The notes below the pieces were generated by a model, which was given only the letters and a program-made list of their open reading frames with translations, ran no database searches and was not told where the DNA came from. This document shows, one piece after another, positions 1 to 8,047 of a DNA stretch of 64,000 nt. Both the position numbers and the translations under genes were made by a program. Source of the DNA: Flavihumibacter soli (GTDB taxonomy: Bacteria > Bacteroidota > Bacteroidia > Sphingobacteriales > Sphingobacteriaceae); NCBI RefSeq assembly GCF_010692725.1, contig NZ_JAAFZB010000095.1, positions 434,001 through 498,000 of the forward strand, in the 5' to 3' direction. Position 1 is the first letter of the stretch. Each line of letters opens with the position of its first letter.

Positions 1-562
1 GCAACGTATCATTAAAGGATACCCTGGGGCCTGGTGCGTCTGTTGCCTTAAGCCGGGACACCCTGATAAAAAGGTTTAGCAGTAACACCCTTACCATATC
101 AGCACCCATCGTTCTGTTGTCCTTCCTTTCTTCAATCATACTTTCGAAAAGACCGGTCATCTCCGCGTGCTGTTCAGAAGGTATTTGTATCACCTGCTCC
201 TCGGCAAAACCGCTGAAGAATGAGAACCGCTCAAGGACATTTGCGTCAAGCAGGAATGATTGAAAGAATGATGCGGAAAAGTTAACGATATAGCCATCTA
301 CCGGTTCAACGAAATCCCAGCTATGCACCTGGCCGGGAATCATAAAGTAGATCTGAAAGGGCTTAACGGCAAACCTGGTAAAGTCGATCTGATGCGTTCC
401 CTGGCCTTCCGTAAACATCACGATGTGATAAAAACTATGCCTGTGGGCAGAAGACAGATTTTTGTGAATTTTCAAATAGGGGTTGAAACGGCTCACCATG
501 ATATCATCTTCCCTGACATCAGAGAGTGAAGATATATTGTATACCGGGAACCCGTTTTTCAT
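1..562 (-). CDS. AraC-family transcriptional regulator, N-terminal part (cut by window edge)
   Basis: Reading the minus strand from the ATG at 562 gives an uninterrupted 187-codon frame that runs off the left edge. The visible part looks like the cupin-like sensor arm of AraC regulators: an early region with RHSFYHIVMF (the His-rich first cupin strand), then IDFTRFAVKPFQIYFMIPGQVHSWDF, typed here in halves as the 'PFQIYFMIPGQVHSW' metal/effector-binding turn. The DNA-binding HTH half would lie beyond position 1 and cannot be seen. The protein would sense a small molecule in the cytoplasm and control nearby or distant genes. Its divergent or co-directional target is unknown; the nearest gene is the M28 peptidase, on the same strand upstream. 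A -7-like motif lies 60 bp upstream. Family call is good; effector unknown. Confidence 0.85.
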   Translation of the reverse strand, partial: MKNGFPVYNISSLSDVREDDIMVSRFNPYLKIHKNLSSAHRHSFYHIVMFTEGQGTHQIDFTRFAVKPFQIYFMIPGQVHSWDFVEPVDGYIVNFSASFFQSFLLDANVLERFSFFSGFAEEQVIQIPSEQHAEMTGLFESMIEERKDNRTMGADMVRVLLLNLFIRVSRLKATDAPGPRVSFNDTL

Positions 563-621
563 TTGAATCTAAGCTTGCAACGAACCAATTAGCACTTGTA
601 TTGTCCGGTTTGTTACGATAA

Positions 622-629
622 CAAAGATA
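622..629 (-). promoter_or_regulatory. Candidate Bacteroidota -7 element for the AraC regulator
   Basis: On the minus strand this reads TATCTTTG, matching TAnnTTTG, about 60 nt before the start codon at 562. No clear TTG -33 element was found at the usual distance, so this is a motif match only. Confidence 0.4.
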
Positions 630-717
630 GACAGAAAGGGTTACACCAGTTCAGGCTGATTTACTTGTCTGATGGTACTTTTTACTGATTGCTGATCGTT
701 CGACCGCTCAAAAAAGA

Positions 718-749
718 AGAGGCCGCCTAATATATATTAAGCAGCCTCT
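718..749 (-). terminator. Rho-independent terminator of the M28 peptidase gene
   Basis: A 32-nt imperfect palindrome with an AT-rich centre (TAATATATATTA) flanked by AGAGGC/GCCTCT arms. Read as plus-strand RNA it contains two C-A mismatches; read as minus-strand RNA these become U-G pairs and the stem closes fully. A T-rich stretch (TTCTTTTTT) follows on the minus strand. Both features assign it to the minus-strand gene whose stop is at 776. Confidence 0.8.
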
Positions 750-775
750 GTAAATAAAATTTAAAGGTTGTGAAA

Positions 776-2365
776 CTATTCTACACCACCTTTGCGGGTT
801 GCCGGTCTGGGTGAAGGCCATTTGCTAGCCTCTCCCGTACGCGGATTTGCAGGTAAAACACTTTGTTCGCGTGATGTTTTCGCAGGCTCTTCACTAGCCA
901 TGTAAGCCATGATAGCAGTAAGGATTGCATTGCTTCTCACGTCATCAAAAACGATCTTATCATAAGTATCGCGGTTGGTATGCCATGTATAGCTACCATA
1001 ATCCCAACTCAGAGAACTCAGAGAAAAAGCAGGTACGCCGGCCGCAAGGAACGATGCGTAGTCAGAACTGCCACCGCTTGGTGCTCCCGGGAACGTTGTT
1101 TGAATATCTTTGCGAATGTCCATAGGAACCTTGTTCAACCAGCGTCCCACGTAGTCATATGAATGAAGGAAACCCTGTCCTGCAATATTCGCCACGCGAC
1201 CGGTGCCGTTATCCTGGTTAAATACAGCCTGGATGTTCTTAACAATTTCCGGATGGTCTTCAACGAATGCGCGTGAACCATTTAATCCCTGCTCTTCGCT
1301 TCCCCAGTGACCTACAAGTATGGTACGTTTAGGGTTTGGATAGATCTTTTTCAGAATACGCATTGCTTCCATCATCGTGATGGTTCCTGTACCATTGTCA
1401 GTTGCACCTGATGCGCCATCCCAGGAATCGAAGTGAGCTGAAAGAATAACATATTCTTCAGGTTTCTCTGTACCCCTGATCTCAGCGATGGTATTAAATG
1501 TTGGAACCAGCCCAAGTTCTTTTGAATCAACTTTCACGCTGATCTGGGGTTTATGACCTGATTCAGTCAGGCGGTAAAGCAGACCATAATCTTCAAGAGA
1601 AACGTCAATTGTAGGTATTTTGCTTGTGCTTGCGCCGAAGATCTTGTTTACACCGAAACCTGCTGACCAGTTAGAACCAACAATTCCCGCTGCACCGGCT
1701 TTCTCAAGAGCCTGAGCAAGAGTACGGGTATTATAACCTGTCTTGCTGATCCGTTTACGCCATGCAGCCGACTGGTCTGCACGGTCTTTTTTCATCTTTT
1801 CGAAAGATTCTTTTGTTCCGAATTCTTCCCAGTTATCATCATCGCGTCCGGTTGGCTGATTCATCGACACCATAACGAACTTTCCTTTTACGTTCGGCAA
1901 CCAGTTTTGGAATGCAATCGAATCTGCAGCATCAGCAATAATGATCACCTCTGCAGTTACACCCTTACTGCCGGTACCCGGACTCCAGGCCAGCTGGGTT
2001 CCTTCAAGCGACTTAATACGTGGAGAAACCATTGTGATCTGTGATGGACCACGCTGCCAGCCTCTCCATTCGCCCCATTTCTCATTTTTTGCCGAGATAC
2101 CCCAGCTTTTATATTTTTCGACAGCCCAATCATTTGCCTGTTTCATTTGCGGAGTTCCCACCAGGCGCGGACCAATTACATCTAACAGCTCGTGAGCCAG
2201 TCCTTCAAGTTGCGAATTATTTGTAGCTTCCTTAACGATGTTATCGACAATCGGATCTTTGCTCTGAGCAAAGGTCATCGTTGCAGACAGCATTAAGCCT
2301 GTGAGTAAGAGCCCCACGGGTTTGATGCCGGCATCTAAAATTTGTTTATAAGTATATCTTTCCAT
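776..2365 (-). CDS. Secreted M28-family zinc aminopeptidase / carboxypeptidase Q-like
   Basis: A 529-residue secreted metallopeptidase that probably trims peptides in the periplasm or outside the cell. Residues 1-34 are a signal peptide ending in a TFAQ|S-type cleavage site. A PA-type insert spans roughly residues 130-270, and the M28 catalytic domain follows. The co-catalytic zinc ligands are all visible: H311 and D323 in the AHFDSWDGASGATDNG stretch, catalytic E357 followed by ligand E358 in HWGSEEQG, D385 in NQDNGTG, and a late His in YTWHTNRDTYDKI. I chose the ATG at 2365 because the signal peptide begins there; an in-frame ATG at 2434 would add 23 residues with no signal-like character. 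Monocistronic, with its own terminator at 718-749. Substrate unknown. Confidence 0.92.
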   Translation of the reverse strand: MERYTYKQILDAGIKPVGLLLTGLMLSATMTFAQSKDPIVDNIVKEATNNSQLEGLAHELLDVIGPRLVGTPQMKQANDWAVEKYKSWGISAKNEKWGEWRGWQRGPSQITMVSPRIKSLEGTQLAWSPGTGSKGVTAEVIIIADAADSIAFQNWLPNVKGKFVMVSMNQPTGRDDDNWEEFGTKESFEKMKKDRADQSAAWRKRISKTGYNTRTLAQALEKAGAAGIVGSNWSAGFGVNKIFGASTSKIPTIDVSLEDYGLLYRLTESGHKPQISVKVDSKELGLVPTFNTIAEIRGTEKPEEYVILSAHFDSWDGASGATDNGTGTITMMEAMRILKKIYPNPKRTILVGHWGSEEQGLNGSRAFVEDHPEIVKNIQAVFNQDNGTGRVANIAGQGFLHSYDYVGRWLNKVPMDIRKDIQTTFPGAPSGGSSDYASFLAAGVPAFSLSSLSWDYGSYTWHTNRDTYDKIVFDDVRSNAILTAIMAYMASEEPAKTSREQSVLPANPRTGEASKWPSPRPATRKGGVE

Positions 2366-2534
2366 GTCGCTAATATATTCAAATGGGCAGGAATGCGAAA
2401 AACGTAAACAGTTTGATACAATGCCGATTATCAACGGCCCTGCTTATCAAACAATATCCCAGCTTTTCCATTAATGTTAAGGACTGCAAATGATTCCGTA
2501 AATTCCCTTCACAAAAACCACAATCCCGTATATT

Positions 2535-3656
2535 ATGACTGAAATGCCGATCACTGTAAAAAGATCACTCGAACTGCTGGGATTATTCCTGATCGGTGCC
2601 CTGATCGTTTTAGGCCGTGATATTATTATGCCTATACTGCTGGCGTTCTTTGTCAGTATCATGCTATTGCCTATTTACCGGTTTCTTAAAAAGAAGCGGT
2701 TCCCTGAAACCATGGCTATCTTGATTCCCATCTTATTGCTAGCCATATTTCTAGCCGGCATTATCTGGTTCTTTTCAGCCCAGATAGGCATCCTTGTTAG
2801 TGACTTCCCTCGTATAAAAATGAATGTCAGCAAGCATTTAACGTCCCTGAGCGAATGGATCAACGATGCTTTCAACTATTCTACCACCAAACAACTGAAA
2901 CTCATCAACGAGCAAAGCGACAAAATGCTAAGTTCTGCGGGAAATATCCTGGGCGGATTCGCCGGATCCATAACAGGATTGTTTTTATTTTTTGGCCTGC
3001 TGCCGATCTACATCTACCTAATGCTCTTTTATAAGAATCTACTACTCCGCTTTATCTTCATGTGGTTTGAGCCCGCCGATCATAAAATGGTGGAAGAAGG
3101 AATGAAAGAAACGGAGGTCATCATTAAAAGTTACCTCATCGGGCTTCTGATCCAGATAACCTACATCACCGTCTTGCTTGGAGGAATCCTGATGATCTTT
3201 GGCATTAAACACGCGCTGCTCATCGGTGTGATCTTTGCGCTGCTGAATCTCATCCCCTATATCGGGGCTCTGGTCGGCAACGTTATCGGAGTTATGCTGA
3301 CGCTCACTTCATCCCAGGAATTAAGTCCGATCTTTACCGTACTAATCACTATCGCCTTCGTCCAGTTTCTTGACAACAATATTCTGATGCCGCGGATCGT
3401 CGGTTCGAAGGTTAAGATCAACGCGCTAAGTGCAATCCTGGGCGTTTTTATAGGGGGCGCACTTGCAGGAATATCCGGGATGTTCATGGCACTGCCGATC
3501 ATCGCTGTGCTGAAGATCATTTTCGACCGCACGGATATGTTCAAACAGTGGGGTGTTTTGCTCGGCGATGACCTGCCCGCTAAAAGCCCGATGAGCTTCC
3601 CGAAATTCCGGGTCAAGAAGAAACTGGCAGAGGCTGAAAAGAAAGAAACAACCTGA
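2535..3656 (+). CDS. AI-2E family transporter (PerM/YdiK type)
   Basis: A 373-residue inner-membrane protein of the AI-2 exporter-like family (PF01594). It has two N-terminal membrane helices (about 12-50), a third near 60-85, a hydrophilic stretch with an amphipathic region (about 90-140), then a cluster of C-terminal helices. The family hallmark lies at about 230-265 (ALLNLIPYIGALVGN) and is followed by the conserved FLDNNILMPRIVG segment. Members export signals or ions; the substrate cannot be read from sequence. The ATG at 2544 is an alternative start. The C-terminal tail is short, Lys/Glu-rich and cytoplasmic. A second, divergent member is at 18175-19218. The gene stands alone between oppositely oriented neighbours. 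Confidence 0.9.
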   Translation: MTEMPITVKRSLELLGLFLIGALIVLGRDIIMPILLAFFVSIMLLPIYRFLKKKRFPETMAILIPILLLAIFLAGIIWFFSAQIGILVSDFPRIKMNVSKHLTSLSEWINDAFNYSTTKQLKLINEQSDKMLSSAGNILGGFAGSITGLFLFFGLLPIYIYLMLFYKNLLLRFIFMWFEPADHKMVEEGMKETEVIIKSYLIGLLIQITYITVLLGGILMIFGIKHALLIGVIFALLNLIPYIGALVGNVIGVMLTLTSSQELSPIFTVLITIAFVQFLDNNILMPRIVGSKVKINALSAILGVFIGGALAGISGMFMALPIIAVLKIIFDRTDMFKQWGVLLGDDLPAKSPMSFPKFRVKKKLAEAEKKETT

Positions 3657-3659
3657 TAT

Positions 3660-4148
3660 TTACCTGATGCGTGGGTTGACCGCCTTGCAATCAATTTTTG
3701 TGAATTTCAAGCTAAAAGATGCTGTATCAGCCAATGTTTCGCGGCCAGTGGTCACATCAAAGCTGGTAGGCTTCTGTAAAAGATCTTCTTTATCGAGTTT
3801 AAACTCAAAGGGTATAGAATCGTTCATTCCTTCCTGCTGGAAACGCCAGATACCTTTAATTATATCGCCTGAACGGATGCCACTCAAAGTCCCTTTGCGG
3901 GCATCCTTTTGGTATGGAATATTCTCATAACTGCCGGTAACCGTATTATCGTTTATAACAAGTGCTATCGAAGCGGTATCCTGATTCCGGTTTCCGCTGT
4001 ACCGTTCATAACAGAGGGTATCGCTTGTTGCCGAAACCGATGTTTCTTCCACTACGGCCTTATTACTTACCTCTGTTTCCCTGTTTTCATTTTGACTGCA
4101 CCCGGTTGTAGCGAAAAGCAGCGCAAATACTCCGAAATAGATTTTCAT
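3660..4148 (-). CDS. Small lipoprotein of unknown function
   Basis: A 162-residue predicted lipoprotein. A short hydrophobic signal ends in the lipobox ATTGC, with the lipidated Cys at residue 17, followed by a polar Asn/Glu/Ser-rich linker to about residue 45. The remainder looks like a single small beta-rich domain (LCYERYSGNRNQDTASIALVINDNTV, read in parts; then GSYENIPYQKDARKG and GIWRFQQEG). The repeated 'value-of-change' pattern resembles other Bacteroidota envelope lipoproteins, but I recognise no named family. It converges on the AI-2E transporter gene with only 3 bp between stops, and starts just downstream of a terminator that closes the next gene, so it needs its own promoter or read-through. 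Confidence 0.75.
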   Translation of the reverse strand: MKIYFGVFALLFATTGCSQNENRETEVSNKAVVEETSVSATSDTLCYERYSGNRNQDTASIALVINDNTVTGSYENIPYQKDARKGTLSGIRSGDIIKGIWRFQQEGMNDSIPFEFKLDKEDLLQKPTSFDVTTGRETLADTASFSLKFTKIDCKAVNPRIR

Positions 4149-4170
4149 AGCTTATTTTATTTAAAAAAAT

Positions 4171-4196
4171 AAAGCGCCGGAAAGATCCGGCGCTTT
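4171..4196 (-). terminator. Rho-independent terminator after the lipocalin-like lipoprotein gene
   Basis: Perfect 11-bp arms (AAAGCGCCGGA / TCCGGCGCTTT) around the AAGA loop. On the minus strand it is followed by ATTTTTTT, placing it 20 bp after the stop of the gene at 4217-4702. Confidence 0.9.
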
Positions 4197-4216
4197 AAAA
4201 TAAATGATCAGGTGGT

Positions 4217-4702
4217 TTATTTCTTAGTCATATGGTAAACGATATATCCCGATCCGCCACCGTATTGAACAGGAGCCTTCAGGGTAAGGTTATCACCGTC
4301 AGCATTTTCAACCAGCAAACGATAACCGCTTGCAACTTCCTTCGGCTTTTCACCTTCATTAATCTTTTTAAACGCGAATTCAGGAGTGCCGCCGGTATTG
4401 GTCATGGACCAGAAAATTGACTGGGTAGTACCATTAGTCAATGCGTATATGCCTTTGCCGCTATTGGTAAGAGTCCAGGTACTTCCCTGGAAAAGGCTTG
4501 CGGGCCCCTGATCAAAAACAGACTGTACTGCATTTTCTACAATTCCCTCGTAGGTGATTGAGTTTACGGTCCAGGTGCCGGTGATCTTACCGCGTCCAAC
4601 TTCTGCATTGGATGCAGTAGAAGCATTTTTAGTAGTTGAACAAGCCGTAATTAGAGTCGTTACTGTAAATAACAGCGCTATAGAATAAAGTATCTTTTTC
4701 AT
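4217..4702 (-). CDS. Lipocalin-like lipoprotein
   Basis: A 161-residue lipoprotein. The signal ends in LITAC, with Cys21 as the lipidation site, followed by a Ser/Thr/Ala linker. From about residue 38 the GKITGTWTVNSITYEG start, the TWTLTNSGKGIYALTNG middle and the YIVYHMTKK end resemble the lipocalin-like lipoproteins common in Bacteroidota envelopes (one Gly-x-Trp motif near the first strand). Such proteins are thought to bind small hydrophobic ligands or stabilise the envelope; no ligand is implied here. The upstream DNA carries a striking direct repeat and palindrome (4770-4813), so the gene may be regulated. It ends at a strong terminator. Confidence 0.75.
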   Translation of the reverse strand: MKKILYSIALLFTVTTLITACSTTKNASTASNAEVGRGKITGTWTVNSITYEGIVENAVQSVFDQGPASLFQGSTWTLTNSGKGIYALTNGTTQSIFWSMTNTGGTPEFAFKKINEGEKPKEVASGYRLLVENADGDNLTLKAPVQYGGGSGYIVYHMTKK

Positions 4703-4769
4703 GATGTATCGATTTATGTCAAGCCATATACATTAATCCTGCCAAATAGAAATCCCAATGGATTGGTCT

Positions 4770-4813
4770 TGTTAAGGTCATGTTAAGGTTAGTCCGCTAA
4801 ATTAGTGGACTAA
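4770..4813. promoter_or_regulatory. Candidate operator: TTAAGG direct repeat next to a 25-bp palindrome
   Basis: TGTTAAGGT occurs at 4770-4778 and again at 4781-4789, exactly 11 bp apart, which is the spacing of OmpR/PhoB-class response-regulator boxes. It abuts a near-perfect 25-bp palindrome at 4789-4813 (arms TTAGTCCGCTAA / TTAGTGGACTAA, one mismatch). The pair lies 68-111 bp upstream of the lipoprotein start at 4702 and downstream of the DUF1543 gene. No T-tract follows, so it is not a classical terminator. Function is inferred from layout only. Confidence 0.4.
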
Positions 4814-4913
4814 CCACTAGATGAGTAGTACCTGACTTATACGATAGCACCCGAAGGCATCAACTTGAATATGTCACCTTCAACGCGCCGCCAGCAGTCC
4901 GAGGTTATTTAGA

Positions 4914-5486
4914 TCACAGTTCATCCAGTTTAAAATAACCCAAATGAATCCGATCTTGCTGCACTGACTCAGCCGGCAACAGCCGTATTGTATAATTTTC
5001 CTTTATTTTATCCGGAAGAATCTCCTGAATCTCGTAAATGTCATCCACGTCTACTCCGAACTTGTCGTCTATGTGCGAGGGTGCTCCATCAAATCCGGTG
5101 TGTTTGTAGAAAGCTGTTTCTTTAGCGAGCCGTATGGCAGCCGCTTTATCGGAGGCAGTCACCAGCATCTTATAATGGAATTCGTCAAACTCGTTTTCCC
5201 GGTATCCGCCGAGATTAATGAAAAACAACCTGGCCTCTAAAGCTTCAGCCACAGCATCTCCCGCCAGGTCTTTTGATATGACCTCCACCGAAAACTGCTC
5301 AACCTGATTTACCTCACGCCAGGCATCTATGTGAATTTTTCCCTTGGCTTCGGGCCAAAATTCTTTAATCTCCTGAACCGTGTCCTTGATACTGCGGGCA
5401 GCGGTAAAATAAATATCATGCTGCTCTGTATTTCGCCCTGGAGGAGTGCAGCCTAGCATAAGCATAAAAAGTTTGATCGGGGTCAT
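4914..5486 (-). CDS. DUF1543 domain protein
   Basis: A 190-residue soluble protein recognised by its opening, KLFMLMLGCTPPGRNTEQHD, which is the signature of the DUF1543 family (PF07566). The fold appears twice: residues 1-85 contain the first copy (ending in EVISKDLAGDAVAEALEAR), and a second related half runs from about 95 to 190 (EFHYKMLVTASDKAAAIRLAK). Family function is unknown; members are cytoplasmic and scattered in Bacteroidota and Proteobacteria. The chosen ATG leaves only four residues before the conserved core. The gene is transcribed alone, 70 bp from the GH30 gene and on the same strand. Nothing in the context points to a pathway. Confidence 0.82.
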   Translation of the reverse strand: MTPIKLFMLMLGCTPPGRNTEQHDIYFTAARSIKDTVQEIKEFWPEAKGKIHIDAWREVNQVEQFSVEVISKDLAGDAVAEALEARLFFINLGGYRENEFDEFHYKMLVTASDKAAAIRLAKETAFYKHTGFDGAPSHIDDKFGVDVDDIYEIQEILPDKIKENYTIRLLPAESVQQDRIHLGYFKLDEL

Positions 5487-5556
5487 AATTGTTCAGGCTT
5501 CAGTGTAATAATTTGCCGCAAAATACGGTTTGATCAATCAAAACGACAGGCCTTCT

Positions 5557-6972
5557 TTACCAAACATATGTGCCGACCGCACCTGGTTTAAGCGAGCTTG
5601 TGAAAGCCTTCCCATTGTAACGAATACTGAAACTCTGATCCGAAGGGCCGTCATTTAGTACGATCAGCACCGTCTTTTTATCAGGAGTTTGAAAAGCCAC
5701 ATTCGAAAGTTTCTCAGGTAAACTGGAATGAATTCGGACAGATCCTGGCCTTACGAATTTAGAAGCATGCGCAACAATATAATAGGCAGGATTACGCACA
5801 AAGCTGTCTCCGTCGACGGTGATAGCGCCCAGGCATTCGTAACATCCACCTTCGGTGTGCGGATCTTGCTTCGGGTCAGCGGCAAGATTCCATTCGAGAA
5901 CAGTCCTGCTCCAATTTCGGGGAGCGCCAATGATGAGGGTTTTTACATGCCACTTCAGGTCCTCAGGAAAATTACCCGGTGCACCGATCCATTGCTCAGT
6001 GAAATACAGGTTTTTATCCGGGTGTGCATCATGCACTTTGCTTAAACTATCAATATGACCGCCATACAAATGAAAGGCAGAACCGTCGACATATTTTTTA
6101 GCTTCCGGATCATTTAAGATACTGATTGGATAATCTGGCCGATCGGCATTATGATCATATAATATAATTTTTGTATCGATGCCGGCAGCCTTAAAGGCCG
6201 GCCCTAAGTTCTTTTTAATAAATGTTGCCTGATCAGGTGCTAACATTAAAAGGCTCGGATTATTCCCCGGATGCAAGGGTTCATTCTGGATCGTGATGGC
6301 ATCGATGCGAATACCTTCGGCCTTCATGCTCTGGATATACTTAATGAAGTATTTAGCATATACATCATAGTATTGCGGCATTAAACTTCCGCCCTTCGAG
6401 TTCTTATTCGTTTTCATCCACACCGGCGGGCTCCATGGTGAACCAAGGATTTTAATATCCGGGTTAATTGCCAAAATTTCTTTCAGTACGGGCAGCAGAT
6501 CCTTACGATCAGGTTCCAGGCTAAACTTAGACATCGACGTATCGGTTTCACCTGCTGGAAGATCGTTGTATGAAAACACATGATCATTTAGATCCGAAGC
6601 ACCGATACTGAGCCTTAAATAGCTGATACCAATATTTGCACCCTCCGTACCGAATAATTCATTTAATAGCTCCTTTCTCTTCGCGGGTTCCATCCTGTTA
6701 ATGACCTGTGCGCTGCCACCAGTCAATGTAAAGCCAAATCCATCCATTTCCTGGAAGCTTTTACTGGGATCAACATCGATAACAAGCCCCGAAACAGAGG
6801 AATCTGAAAAAGCCATGTTAATTTTCTGTTCCTGAAATAGAACAGATTTATCGGGATTGGTAAGCCAGAAACTGATCTCTTGGTTCTGCTGCTTCGTTTT
6901 GCAGCCGACGGCGAAGCAAAGTACCGCTAAAATGATCGCCAGTTTAAAAGAGTTGTATCGAAATTGGTTCAT
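5557..6972 (-). CDS. GH30 family glycoside hydrolase lipoprotein (endo-beta-1,6-glucanase/glucosylceramidase-like)
   Basis: A 471-residue retaining beta-glycosidase of family GH30, anchored as a lipoprotein (lipobox AVGC, Cys24). The (beta/alpha)8 domain covers about 60-400: the QEMDGFGFTLTGGSA entry, ISYLRLSIGASD, and GSPWSPPVWMKTN strands are typical of the family. The acid/base is E231 in TIQNEPLHPGNN and the nucleophile is E326 in YFTEQW. A small beta-sandwich closes the protein (about 400-471), as usual for GH30. Many Bacteroidota GH30 members cut beta-1,6-glucan; the substrate here is inferred from that and the adjoining susCD. A terminator (7101-7130) separates it from the upstream PUL genes, and a separate promoter motif (7036-7043) precedes it. 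Confidence 0.92.
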   Translation of the reverse strand: MNQFRYNSFKLAIILAVLCFAVGCKTKQQNQEISFWLTNPDKSVLFQEQKINMAFSDSSVSGLVIDVDPSKSFQEMDGFGFTLTGGSAQVINRMEPAKRKELLNELFGTEGANIGISYLRLSIGASDLNDHVFSYNDLPAGETDTSMSKFSLEPDRKDLLPVLKEILAINPDIKILGSPWSPPVWMKTNKNSKGGSLMPQYYDVYAKYFIKYIQSMKAEGIRIDAITIQNEPLHPGNNPSLLMLAPDQATFIKKNLGPAFKAAGIDTKIILYDHNADRPDYPISILNDPEAKKYVDGSAFHLYGGHIDSLSKVHDAHPDKNLYFTEQWIGAPGNFPEDLKWHVKTLIIGAPRNWSRTVLEWNLAADPKQDPHTEGGCYECLGAITVDGDSFVRNPAYYIVAHASKFVRPGSVRIHSSLPEKLSNVAFQTPDKKTVLIVLNDGPSDQSFSIRYNGKAFTSSLKPGAVGTYVW

Positions 6973-7035
6973 GAAAGTATGGTTTATGCAATATTACAAA
7001 AGTTCCTGCCCGCACCAGCGTAATCGTTACAAGCA

Positions 7036-7043
7036 CAAATCTA
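7036..7043 (-). promoter_or_regulatory. Candidate -7 element for the GH30 gene
   Basis: Reads TAGATTTG on the minus strand (TAnnTTTG), about 65 nt upstream of the GH30 start and just downstream of the terminator at 7101-7130. That layout supports independent expression of the glycosidase. No good -33 TTG at standard spacing. Confidence 0.45.
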
Positions 7044-7100
7044 TTTACCACCTTACTGCAATTAGGGCACTATGCAGGAGCTTTTAATTAAGGGATAAAT

Positions 7101-7130
7101 AAAAACCGGAGGCGCTTACCTCCGGTTTTT
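7101..7130 (-). terminator. Rho-independent terminator after the PKD-domain lipoprotein gene
   Basis: Perfect 12-bp arms (AAAAACCGGAGG / CCTCCGGTTTTT) around CGCTTA, 16 bp past the stop at 7146. Because the arms carry A and T runs it can act on either strand. It would end or attenuate the susC-susD-lipoprotein transcript before the GH30 gene. Confidence 0.9.
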
Positions 7131-7145
7131 ACTTATCAGGCAGGG

Positions 7146-7964
7146 CTAGTCTTTTTTTACTAAACTAATGTTATCTATAGATATCCCTCCGGCACCTAAA
7201 TTGTTTCCGCCTGTCTTAATCAGAAGGTATACAGTTCCTGATTGAGAGAATGTAATTTCGCCGTCTTTGCCTTTTTGCGCACCTGCACAGGCAAGAGTCG
7301 CTAGATTACCATTAAATGGAGTAGAACCACATCCGTCCCAGGTACTTAAGCCAAATTGGTTTCCTCCTGAAGAGTAGTCAGAATTTTGAACGGGAGGCAG
7401 GGCTCCAAAATAAGTTTCCAGCCAGGTTTCTGTAGCACCGCTGCCTGCAACCAATGCTGAAAACGTGTACTTCTGGTTAGCTTCCACCTGGATAGCCTGG
7501 TAAATTGCTGCGTGTCCCCAGTTTCCGCCTCTGGCTATTGCTTTTCCATTCTCGAAAGTAATATCAACGCCGTCACTAATTTTAAGAACAGTCCAGTTGC
7601 TGATATCTGCAGCTTCCATTTTTCCGCCCTTTACAAAATTTTCAGGGGCGGTCACTGTGACCTGAGCAGCCTGGGTGTTAACCTTTCCATCCCTGCCAGT
7701 GGCCGTTAAAGTCACCGTGTATGTTCCCTCATCTTCGTAAAAATGTGAAGGATTGATATCGGTTGATGGGTCTGAACCATCACCAAAGTCCCAGGAAAAA
7801 TAGCGGGTATTGGTAGATTCATTTGTAAAGTCAACGGATAAATTGGTTGCTGTCGCGGTAAAGCCGATCGTTGAGGGCGGGATCTTATCATCCTTTTCGC
7901 ATCCTGATAAAATTACCATTGCCAGCATGACTAGAATAGGCAATTTGCTGTATAAGGTTTTCAT
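7146..7964 (-). CDS. PKD-domain surface lipoprotein, probable glycan-binding protein of the PUL
   Basis: A 272-residue lipoprotein (lipobox ILSGC, Cys22) followed by an acidic EKDD start, as in surface-exported Bacteroidota lipoproteins. A PKD domain spans about 30-107, marked by the canonical WDFGDG and the closing EGTYTVTLTATG. The C-terminal part (about 112-270) looks like a carbohydrate-binding jelly roll: KGGKMEAADISNWTV entry, ATETWLETYFGA, and the final GGISIDNISLVK strand seen in CBM4/9-like modules. Position directly after susD is where surface glycan-binding proteins (SusE/F equivalents) are encoded. It likely holds the glycan at the cell surface for the GH30 enzyme and the SusCD transporter. 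Specificity is unknown. Confidence 0.82.
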   Translation of the reverse strand: MKTLYSKLPILVMLAMVILSGCEKDDKIPPSTIGFTATATNLSVDFTNESTNTRYFSWDFGDGSDPSTDINPSHFYEDEGTYTVTLTATGRDGKVNTQAAQVTVTAPENFVKGGKMEAADISNWTVLKISDGVDITFENGKAIARGGNWGHAAIYQAIQVEANQKYTFSALVAGSGATETWLETYFGALPPVQNSDYSSGGNQFGLSTWDGCGSTPFNGNLATLACAGAQKGKDGEITFSQSGTVYLLIKTGGNNLGAGGISIDNISLVKKD

Positions 7965-8013
7965 AATTCTTTAATTCAGATTTATAATCATAATTAAGAT
8001 CATCGTTTAAACA

Positions 8014-8032
8014 GGACAAGGCTGCCTTGTCC
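8014..8032 (-). other. Intra-operon stem-loop between susD and the surface lipoprotein gene
   Basis: GGACAAGG / CCTTGTCC perfect 8-bp arms around CTG, 15 bp after the susD stop. There is no long T-tract on the minus strand, so it looks more like an RNA-processing, stabilising or attenuating hairpin than a full terminator. Confidence 0.6.
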
Positions 8033-8047
8033 CGTTCTATTATTGAA

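Noticed and set aside
323-529. A 68-codon plus-strand frame at the left edge
   Set aside because: It is the antisense of the AraC-type regulator, which has convincing cupin motifs on the minus strand.
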